A DNA stretch of 64,000 bases, taken from assembly GCA_964019055.1 (NCBI GenBank), contig OZ025215.1:396501-460500 (forward strand), given 5' to 3'. The stretch is from Anthopleura xanthogrammica (lineage: Eukaryota; Cnidaria; Anthozoa; Actiniaria; Actiniidae). A program made the position numbers and the translations under genes. The notes under the pieces were generated by a model. That model worked only from the letters and a program-made list of their open reading frames with translations, made no database searches and was not told the DNA's origin. Numbering within the stretch: the stretch's first letter is position 1; each line of letters starts with the position of its first letter. Positions 46,091 to 55,479 of the stretch are shown piece by piece.

Positions 46091-47084
46091 TACAACACGA
46101 ATAACAACAGCAGCCTCAACGAAACTGAAACGTAATGTGAAATTGCCAAAAACCGTCCAAGTATCAAAATATAATGGAAATCTTTTCATATCTCCTTATC
46201 CGACTTTTCTGCAGTACAAGACATTACAACGTACAGTACGCCATTGAAATCATTACTTCTATAGAAAACCACAAAAATATTTCTTAAAAAAACATCTTCA
46301 AAGAGGCGGTAATTGGTTTGTAAATGAGATTTCTGATATCAGTATATGCCCGCAAGCGAGGGATCTGTAGAATTGATCAGATCGTTCTTAAATCTTGCGT
46401 GTTTCGAAATGATCCCCATAAGAATCTCATAGCCGTGCACACTCGAGTATTTCTCACGGTCATTTGGTGATATTATATGATCGAAATTCGAAGCTTTTGT
46501 TAACCGATTTTTCAAAAGCTTTCCTCTTCAATCTAATCTTGGCATATTTTTCTCTCTGTTTTCTTGCACTCAATGGGACAAGACAGGCCATTTAGCCGTG
46601 TTACAGCTTGTGTTATCAAAAGCCTTTCTTGACGGTTCAAAGGTTTGGCCAACGTTTCTTGTCACTGTTCGATGCGACCAGACAAGGCACTCCAAATGGC
46701 CTATAACGATTCATTCATTCACAAGCCATGCTGTACACAATCTGTACACGTCTCATATCTATTTCCAAAATATTGTACTCCCTCTACCTTTATTCTTCTT
46801 GAACTTCTTTTATTTTGTTAACGCATTCGTCAAATACATAGTAAAAATGTCGATGCCATATTAATGCGCAATCAGTTAGTCTCAAATGCTCTGCTTAAAT
46901 ACGTGCAGTTGTAGATCGTTCTGTTAAGTTTTCAATGCGCTTTAATGCGTTTCTCAGACAAGCATGTAACACCTATTCCCATACAGAAAATTCAGAGTTC
47001 ATTGGGGAAAATCACTGCGGCAAGTTGTAGAGGTCTAGGGTTCGATTCCTGGACTAGACATCACAGGTGAATAGTTTGAACCCC

Positions 47085-47580
47085 TTACCCTTTTATATAC
47101 CAAATTTTAGCAAAAAGGTACCTCTATCATATGCCTTAATTTTGAGACCAGATATGAGTATCGAACATCACTTTCATTTCCTTGAATAGTAATCTTAGCT
47201 TCCCCTTTATTTTCTATGCCTAAACTCGCGAATTCCTGACCCTCTTCTATATGAAAACTCACAAAATCCCAAAAAGGTACCCCTTTTGGATAGAGCATCC
47301 CTGTTTATTAAACATTTAGGGTCGATATCCGTGAAATAAAGCCGTGAATAAAAACCATATCAGTGAAGTGATACGATATCACTTCACGGCAAACTGTCCA
47401 ATAAAATCTCGCGATATATAATAATATATAATCGACCCTTAATGTGTAATAATCGTTTTCCGTATCATATCGCTCATTCGCTCGCGGACTCGCTTGACGG
47501 GAAACTCGTGAATAAAAACGATATCAGGCTCTTAACATGTGATAATCTCTATATAGTCAACCGGCTATAGGGAGTACCCC
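47085..47580. mobile_element. TACCCTTTTATATACCAAAT-family element interrupted by a 240-bp insert
   Basis: The left part (CCTTACCCTTTTATATACCA, AAAAAGGTACC, GAGCATCCCTGT) and the far right part (TATAGGGAGTACCCC) match the uninterrupted copy at about 56180-56362. There GAGCATCCCTGT is followed directly by ATAGTCAATTATAGGGAG. Between them here, about 47305-47552 is foreign sequence. It has its own inverted repeats (AGGGTCGATAT with ATAATCGACCCTT, and GTGAAGTGATACGATATCACTTCAC). Confidence 0.7.
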
Positions 47581-48074
47581 CCGATCTGTGAGTTAGTCTT
47601 GCCCTGATATTGATCAGCCTAGAGGTTGTTTCAGAGTATTGATAATACTTGAAGGATATAAGGGGAGTGGGGGAATGTTTGTTTATGGGTGGTGAGTGTA
47701 ACAACAAGAGTCATTCGAATACAACACTTCATTTCTTTTAATGAAAGTATAGCATCATTAAATAGTGTAATAATTTATGCATGGATATTATTGGAATTCC
47801 CTTTCCTTACTAATGTGATTTTTACCACCATACATTATGCTGGAAAAACTACAGTAGATTTCGTATACACTGAATCAAAATATGGTGACCAATTTAAATA
47901 ACTATTGTTCTGGACTGACTAGCCTCTCATACATGTAAAATACACAATACTCAAACATGATAACCTCATGAGTTTTTCACCGTCACGTGAAATGTGCACT
48001 ACCCATAATCTCTTAGTACTCGTTCGATAATTATTTTCTAGAGTGAATTTTGACCAAGTTAAGTAGCTGTTACA

Positions 48075-48221
48075 ATAGACCTCTTTATCTTGGGCATGTT
48101 TTCCCATATCAGGCTGAGTTTCATTCCCTAGAGTATCATTTCTTTGTTTAATGGTTGTACTGGTACATGCCTAAGACATGGATATGGATGGAAAATGTTA
48201 CACCCAAGGTAAAGAGGTCTA
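48075..48221. mobile_element. Intact TAGACCTCTTTATCTTGGG MITE, reference copy
   Basis: Terminal inverted repeats of about 19 bases: TAGACCTCTTTATCTTGGG at the left and CCCAAGGTAAAGAGGTCTA at the right. The element is 147 bases with no coding capacity. Other copies are at 29801-30065 (interrupted), 33124-33300 and 56371-56556. Confidence 0.85.
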
Positions 48222-48257
48222 TTGATGCCATAATTTCATGTACACCAAAAGCATTCA

Positions 48258-48325
48258 TTAGATCAGATTTTGTTTGAGTGTGGAAAGTCATGGCAGTTTT
48301 TCATAGTCATACAAAAACGGCTCTC
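48258..48325. mobile_element. Remnant of the AGAGC...GAAAAGTCAC element
   Basis: Only the two ends remain (GAGTGTGGAAAGTCATGGCA and GTTTTTCATAGTCATACAAA). They are joined across a deletion relative to the copy at 61716-61885. Confidence 0.6.
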
Positions 48326-48689
48326 ACTAGGCTAATCAATAATTACTGTGCAACACTAATAAAGATATAAAATTATCAAGATTAATACAAATAACAAAAC
48401 ATTCACCACTTCATTTATTATCCCAGTGTTGTATCAAAACATTGCCTTTAAATAATTATAAAAGAAATATGAACTATTTTAAAAAATAATTTTTTGTAAT
48501 ATTTTTATAGATTACTAAGAATTAGAAAACAAACAAAACTGTTGTTGCTATAGAAACCCTGCACCAAGTAGAACCCAATTCCTCCCAGTGAAGGATTCTG
48601 GGAAGCAATTGGTACTCATGATGCTGATAACCCCAGAATACACTATTTTATGAGCTACTGTGCCCATCTCATCCTTTGGGAATTCCATC

Positions 48690-48790
48690 CCTTGCTTTAT
48701 AGGGAAGGAGGGGGTTGGATATTTTCTGGAACTGCACAACATACCCTCCTCATACCCTCCCCTCCCCTCGGAAATTCCAATCCCTACAGT
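48690..48790. repeat. Single divergent copy of the 86-bp UGCG-intron repeat
   Basis: GGATATTTTCTGGAACTGCA, ACATACCCTCCTCATACCCTC and CGGAAATTCCAATCCC match the monomer amplified at 49790-50195. It lies just 3' of the UGCG stop codon. Confidence 0.75.
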
Positions 48791-48939
48791 TTACATGAAA
48801 ACAGTAATACTGTGAGAATACTATGAATAAATAATCACATTTGGATTTCGGAAACCCCAATTTCAACACACCCTACAAATTTATCATTTTAAATTATATA
48901 AATATATGGTAATAATTAATGATAATATTATAATAATCA

Positions 48940-51900
48940 TTAACAGCAATGACTATTAATATCCTTGCATTTATTCACCAGTTCTGCCTTGCCGCCATGC
49001 AGTAGTCTGAACTCTGCTGTTCTCCATTCTATCTGTCGTCCGCATGCAGCTTGGAAGAAGAAAACTAGAGAAAAGAATTCCCGGAACATCCAGGCTAGAA
49101 ACACCTTCCATAGCGGCGGCAGTGGACCTCGTAACTGTTAAAAATATACCACAAAAAATGTTGCTTTAGATCTTAAAACTTTTTTAACTTGGTAACAATG
49201 TAAACAAACCTCTATTCAGTGTACAATCTTACAGCAATTTCTCATGATTCTGCTAACTCAGGCATTTCAACGGCTTGTCGTGAAATTCTTTTTTGTTGCT
49301 GCCAATCAAAACTAATCAGTCGGTATATTTTTGACTGGCTGCAGTGAAAAACCAAATTCCAATGGGAAAACTCACAACTACTGAGTTTGCAGAATTTCGA
49401 GAATCGCAGTAAATAGGCAAACATCAGGCAAGGTCCTGAAAATGTCCGCTTAATAGGTGTAGCACTGTACAAATGAAATGCCATATTTCTATGGTTGATG
49501 AAAATGATAAATTCAATACTTCTACTTACATGAACACCTTGAACGATTCTCAGTAGAAGATAATCAAAGAAGAACGTCAATGTAATGTGTTCAATAAAGA
49601 ATATAATGATATTGATTCCCCATAGATACCAAACAGCCCATGTGGCGAGAATACCAATCACAATACTCTCTGTGAACGGTTCCAGGTACGAAGGAAATGG
49701 TTCCATAGTCAGACGAAGGCGTGTCCACCTATGTGTTAGAAGAGCATTGGTATTAGTAATAACTTTAGACCCCCTTCTCTAACCCTCTTCACCCCTTGGA
49801 GATTACAATCCTTCTCCATGGGGGAGGTATGGATATTTTCTGGTACTACACAATATACCCTCCTCAGACCCTCCCCACCCCTTGGAAATTCGAATACCCC
49901 TCCATGGGGGAGGTATGGATATTTTCTGGAACTATACAATATACCCTCCTCAGACCCTCCCCACCCCTTGGAAATTCCAATCCTTCTCCATGGGGGAGGT
50001 ATGGATATTTTCTGGAACTATACAATATACCCTCCTCAGACCATCCCCACCCCTTGGAAATTCCAATCCTTCTCCATGGGGGAGGTATGGATATTTTCTG
50101 GTACTACACAATATACCCTCCTCAGACCCTCCCCACCCCTTGGAGATTCCAATCCCCTCCATGGGGGAGGTATGGATATTTTCTGGAACTACAGTCCATA
50201 CCTTAACATTCGTTTTTGGAACAGTTCTAGTGATTGTGTCCTAGGATTCTGCATTGCTGGCTCTGAACTGAAAGCAATCTTATAACCCCTGAAAAAGATA
50301 ACATTGCCATCATAAAGACAGTGTCTTTGAGATAAATGTTACAATTTTTGATAGGACACCTTCACTCACTTTGCATGAATAGCCTTAGACATGAAATAGT
50401 CTTCTGCAATATAACAGGAAAATGCTTCTAATCCACCTAGAATAAGAAACAAATGGTACTTTGTATGTCATCATTATTAGCAAGAGGTCCATAGTTTGAT
50501 CCTCAGTGACCTCACATAGTTGTTTCAAGGAGCAAGTGTGGCTTGGTTGGTTAGTGTACTGCCTGCTAAGCAAGAGGTCCATACTGTAGTTTGATCCTCA
50601 GTGACCTCACACACTTATTTCAAAGAGCAAGTGTGGCTTGGTTGGTTAGTGTGCTGCCTGCTAAGCAAGAGGTCCATGATCCTAAGTGCTAGCGAACAAT
50701 GTTTAAATTGCTTTAACAGTAATGCATACATACCTAGTTCATCTAATACTGTCTTATTGTAAAGTGTTGACATTCCGTTGGCACAGACAAGTCCAACTGT
50801 GTTGGCAAACAAGTAAAGAAACGCATGCTGTGTACCAAAATACACCTGTAACAAAACAACAAACTTGTTGGTTAGCATATCTAGAACTATGTTGCATACC
50901 TTGATTGCCATTCAATGGACCCCTTGCAGCGTGTCTGAATACAGCTCAATTTGGCTGCACAATAGCCAGACATGATGAGCAGCCACATCACACTGATCAA
51001 AATGTGACTGACCAGTCAAGATGAATGGCATAAGAAATGTTTTGCTGGACAAGTGGCAATTTTGGCCAGACACAATTTGTCAGTTGATTTTGACAAAATA
51101 TCACTACAGCTACTGCTTCTTCTTAAACCTCTTAAGACTTGACGAGCACAATCCAGTTCAAAATAGCTATCTTTTAGTGCATATTATCATTGTGTCGTAC
51201 AGTCAAATACTCTTGTTTTCAAAGTTTTTTATATTACCTGGTCAACACAAGCAGCAAAAGATGCTGTTGGACTGCATGTTATGTATGGAATCTAGAAATA
51301 ATAATAACAATGCTGGTCAATGATGTGAATATAAGTATTGATGCAGTACTGCAAAATATACATCATGCCAAGGAAACTGACTTAATATGCATCTAGCTTG
51401 GGAATAATGAAGCATTTTAACTGCTTTTAAAACTTGTTTATAGTACTTAGTGTTTACAAACTGACCTGATGTACCATGCCAACTTTTGGTCCTATGTGAG
51501 ATACCATCTCTAGTAATGTCTTCTGGTGAACTGTTAGAAGTATAATAATTGTAATCAGAACTACAGAATGTGTTACCATGATTGTAAAATAAATTGATGA
51601 TGATGGTGGTGATGATGATGAAGATGGTGATGTGATGGTGATGATGATGATGCTAATGATGATGGTGTTGCTGATGCTGCTGCTGCTGCTGATGATAATG
51701 GTGCTGATGATGATGGTGCTGATGATGATGATGATGATGATGGTGCTGCTGCTGATGATGGTGATGATGATGATTAAACTTATACAAACATTTTATCATC
51801 CATTATCACCAATCAGCCCTATCATCCATGAGGGGTGGGATAACAAACCAGGTTAGGAACCAGGGTTAAGTGCCTCTTCTGAGAAACAGCCCTGTGAATT

Positions 51901-54900
51901 GAACCCTATACTATACTGTAGCTTGTATACCTTGAATAGCACTGTCACATATCCAGAGCAGTTTATATTTTGCTGCTTTATATCCCTGATTCATATTATT
52001 GATCTTGGGATTCACACCTACTGTCCTGGATTCTGAAAGATTAAGTAAGAATATATTATAACCTACATTAGCACAACTAAAAGACAGTATTAGAATTATG
52101 AATTTTAAAACTATAATTATATTTATAGTAAAATAGTAAGTGAAGTATATGAATTATCACAAGGTTTTTTTTGGACAAAAGAAATTTTGTTGAGCAAGCT
52201 TTTTTGGTAGGGTGCACATATTTCCAACAGCTAAACGTAAGAACAAACTATGCCAAGTATGCCATAAATTTAGAATGATTGTATACAATTATGAAAATGA
52301 TATGTGCAAGTTAGTGTGAAATGTGCTCTAAATTCCAAACAATCAAAACAGCTAGCTAGGGTAAAAAATATTATTGAAAGTGAATTATTATTGAGATGAG
52401 TGGATAGTTATGTTCACTTTTACTGTGACATCAGATAATAACTTATCCATGAGTATGCGTAGAACATATCATATGACAACATGCATGAGTAATTGCCATG
52501 TGCAGACATGTATTCAAATATTGTTTATTGCTTGATTGATCTTGCAATAAGAAGTTATTTACAAGCTCCAATTCATACTCTGGTGTTAGGTCTTATCCAT
52601 GCATATCCATGCATGCACATCTGCATGCCTATTGATGGTTTTCCTAGCTTCCATGTTGGTTAAATTTAACAAAAGATTTGCCATTAGTCTCTTTCATTGT
52701 ATCATCCAACATGGCCACCATGTTTTTTGTTATTTTATTCTCTTGGGAATGATTGCAAACCATCAATAACTCATGGGCAACATACCTATGCCAATAGACT
52801 ATTTTCGAGATGAGCGAGCACTTTCAAAAAATATTGCAAGCACAGACATGAAAAAGAGGCATTTTCAGGCAAGATCATGCATGCTATTGATGCGGGCTCA
52901 AGATCATGTCTGCACCTCATCAAAATAAATTTGTTGTTTTGGATAAAATGTATTTTCCTTGTCTTAGTTCTGCAATCCATATGCATACATTTTAATCGTT
53001 ATTTATTGATTCAGTAATTCAATTTTAATCAAGACAAATTCAATTAACAGGAATGTGTTTATTTCTTTATATAAGAAACTCTCTAAAACCTGAATCAACA
53101 AGCAAAACTATATTTGTCTAAAAAACTTAATTCTGAATTTACTAATCCACTGGACTTTGCATAAGATCAATGTAATCTAGTCTTGTGTTTCATTGGTTCA
53201 GTGGATATATATCCATAGATCTAAAATCTGATTGGTTAACCATACTCAACTGACTGATCAATATCAAGTCATACGACCATGGAGATAGAGTCTTCAGAGG
53301 AGTATGTTTACACTTATAGCTCAACCATGCATGACTAATGTATATGAATGACTGCGTAAAAACATATGATATATAATTATAATGTATATAATCTACTATA
53401 TGTTTGCTCTCATAAGCCACGTCCAAGGTTATACCACCCCCATTATACTTGATTATTACCCTGTACTAAGACTAGGGAACTCGTTAGTTGAGTGACACAT
53501 TTCTTTTCAACAAAAGATGATTCAAGCTAATTGATATGCTGTAAAATGAATTGCATGTAATGGGCTGAAACAGAAGAATTCAAATCATTTCATTAAATAT
53601 TAACCATATGGCATACGAAACCACAATACTCTTTGCAGCTGTCATGATGGTTATAGCAATTCTCGTAAACACATTTTTATCGACGCAAAACTTTAAGTTG
53701 TTTATACCAATGCACTTATTTTATGAATGGGAAATTCAATAACAATGTGAATGGTTAATGGTGCAAAAATTGGACCAAGCAAAAATTTACAATCTTAAAC
53801 AGAAACCTCAGACATGTTTCACAATTTTTGAATTCTTTTAAATATCACAATATCATATCTCATAGTTTTCTTAAAATGAATCTTGTCGCATTTAGATTAA
53901 AAAAAAAAAATCAAATTAGAAACAGCTAGTAGCTACCTTGGCTATACATTTTTTTCTGTAAATTATACTCAGATTTAAAATATATATTATCATATCATTA
54001 TCAAAAACAAAAAACTTGGATATGATATTTTTCCCAAGTATCATATGTGTTTATATATTGCTTCAATATAGTGGAAAAATTATTGAAATAAAAAAGAGCA
54101 TAATATCTATAATAATAGAAGTTCAATTCATCAAGATAAAAAAAATTAAGCTTAAAAAATACAAATTTTATTCAACTATTGTGAAAAGAATAATTGAATA
54201 AAAAGAATATTCTGGAGAACATTATTTTGTGAGACAAGAGCATCCTAATTACTAAAAGAAATATTATTTTTATTATAATTTACCTGAATAAAGCTTAGCA
54301 TCTACCAGAGGATAAGATTTCATAAGTTGTTGTACAACAGGCACAGCAGTATCATGCTCATCTTGAACACAGAATAAAATCTCGTACTGAAAATAAAACA
54401 ATAATTTCTATCAATAATACATTCCTATTCCAGAAGAGATTATTCAAATTATCAATGGTAAAAACAATACAATTTAGTGAAGTGAATCTCGTATGATCGC
54501 GAGGACAAAATATGAATGAAAATTTCTTTCCCATCCATGATTTTTCCTGTATTTTTTACATACCTTCGGATAATTAAGTTCAAAGAATGTTTTTAAATTC
54601 TTGATTAGGTGAGAATCTTCTCCTGCTAAGGGCTTCACAGGTTCACGGAAAAATAGAATAAAAACGTCAAAATCTGAACACAAAATTTCAAACAATGGTT
54701 TTTGTTTCATGAAGAATTGAAGTTGAAAATCAATCTTGCAGAACTAGCTGTGGCGCTTGGTACAACCACTAAATGAATACTATCTGTAGGATCATAGAAT
54801 TACCTTTAAAATAGACACTTCTGGAAGCTCTTTTTCATTTACAGCTGATGCAGAATTATACAATAATAATTTCCTACAAAATGAAGGAAAAAGCAGACGA

Positions 54901-55129
54901 AATTAATAGACAATACAATGAAAGAGGAAAGAGTCTCTCGCGAGTTGTGGAATTTTCAAAATTTCTTCGTGGAGGATTTTTGAACATCATTTTGATTTAC
55001 TCACCCTCCAGTTATCGCTATAAGGTGTAGAAGGAATAAAACTACCCATAAACAGAAAAAAAAGCAAGCTAAAGCTGTGAGGAAGCTTGGCACATAAAGT
55101 TCTTTTATAAACAGCGCCATTTTGTCCAT
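48940..55129 (-). CDS. UGCG: Ceramide glucosyltransferase (glucosylceramide synthase), 12 exons
   Basis: Exons in transcript order: 55005-55129, 54804-54873, 54564-54632, 54284-54386, 51931-52032, 51466-51530, 51238-51291, 50734-50845, 50370-50436, 50202-50288, 49530-49728, 48940-49134. All junctions are GT..AG and in phase, for 415 residues (human 394). This GT21 enzyme transfers glucose from UDP-glucose to ceramide on the cytosolic face of the Golgi, the first step of glycosphingolipid synthesis. An N-terminal membrane segment is at about residues 16-40. The catalytic series is intact: Asp97 in CVQDEHD, Asp152 in WICDSAI, Asp246 in AEDYF, and R-x-x-RW ending at Trp286. Two hydrophobic segments follow near the C-terminus (ILATWAVWYLWGINIIIFFI and FFSLVFFFQAA). 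A second ATG at 55120 could be the start. Introns carry an 86-bp minisatellite and tRNA-like repeats. Confidence 0.97.
49790..50195. repeat. 86-bp minisatellite, five units, in UGCG intron 10
   Basis: The unit runs GGAGGTATGGATATTTTCTG, GAACTATACAATATACCCTC, CTCAGACCCTCCCCACCCCT, TGGAAATTCCAATCC, TTCTCCATGGG. GGTATGG recurs at 49826, 49912, 49998, 50084 and 50169, so the period is 86 (last 85). The array reaches to within about 10 bases of the 5' splice site of exon 10. Translated readings of it are artefacts. Confidence 0.95.
50479..50692. mobile_element. Tandem tRNA-like (SINE-type) units in UGCG intron 8
   Basis: Two to three direct copies of GTGTGGCTTGGTTGGTTAGT, GCTGCCTGCTAAGCAAGAGG, TCCATAGTTTGATCCTCAGTG are present. 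TGGCTTGGTTGG and GTTTGATCC resemble the A and B boxes of RNA polymerase III promoters. The order looks like a tRNA-derived SINE head repeated head to tail. No copy forms a clean cloverleaf by eye. Confidence 0.5.
51595..51775. repeat. GATGATGGT/GCTGAT microsatellite in UGCG intron 5
   Basis: A shorter relative of the SGSH intron 3 array, with GATGGT and GCTGCTGAT units. Its Met-rich reading is an artefact. Confidence 0.9.
52033..54283. other. UGCG intron 4, about 2.25 kb, no other feature seen
   Basis: The largest intron of the gene. AT-rich; no nested coding exon or recognisable element is supported. Confidence 0.5.
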
Positions 55130-55479
55130 GTCCTTCTATCGTTTTTCGGGCTTCAATCGTTTCGGCAGATCACATCTGATTATTTCCTACCACGTGTGAT
55201 CCTATGCTCGAAAATCTAGTGATTGGATGGTCATAATAGATAAAACTCCCGTTGCTTTGGTTGAGTAAAATTCGATCGATAATAACGGGTAACAAGCATC
55301 ACCGGCCCACAAGGAACAACACCAACAAATCACATCCATGGGCTACCTGTCACATAAAAACCCGAAAGGAAACTAGGAAGACCGGAAGTAAAAACCGGAA
55401 GTAAAAACCGGAAGTAAATATTGTTTTATTCTATGCGTCTGCAATCTTTGTTTACAGCGGGGTGTCTCAAGAATCCAAT
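55130..55479. promoter_or_regulatory. Divergent UGCG / CLPP promoter with three ETS-type sites
   Basis: The 350 bases between the two start codons contain ACCGGAAGT at 55381, 55394 and 55407, exactly 13 bases apart and all in the CLPP direction. ACCGGAAGT is the core bound by ETS factors such as GABP, which is well known at promoters of nuclear genes for mitochondrial proteins. The CLPP start itself sits in CAATATGGCGGCC, close to the YY1 consensus. No TATA box is seen on either side. Binding is inference from motif match. Confidence 0.6.

Larger units (their letters stand above)
45099..48939. other. Region between Tctex gene 3 and UGCG
   Basis: No gene is supported. The interval holds a pure CTG array (45897-45983), an interrupted palindromic element (47085-47580), an intact MITE (48075-48221) and a remnant MITE (48258-48325). 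It also holds a single copy of the 86-bp repeat that is amplified in UGCG intron 10. Open stretches of 60-120 codons fall in repeats or lack any signature. Confidence 0.5.

Noticed and set aside
45814..46247. Poly-Ala, poly-Ser and poly-Leu open frames
   Set aside because: They are artefacts of the CTG/CAG repeat; there is no start context, splice signal or unique protein sequence.
47010..47065. A tRNA gene suggested by GGTTCGATTCC
   Set aside because: Only a B-box-like word is present; no acceptor stem or anticodon arm could be paired around it.
49736..50285. Overlapping open frames with repeated GRYGYFLELYNI-like units
   Set aside because: They are three-frame readings of the 86-bp minisatellite in a UGCG intron.
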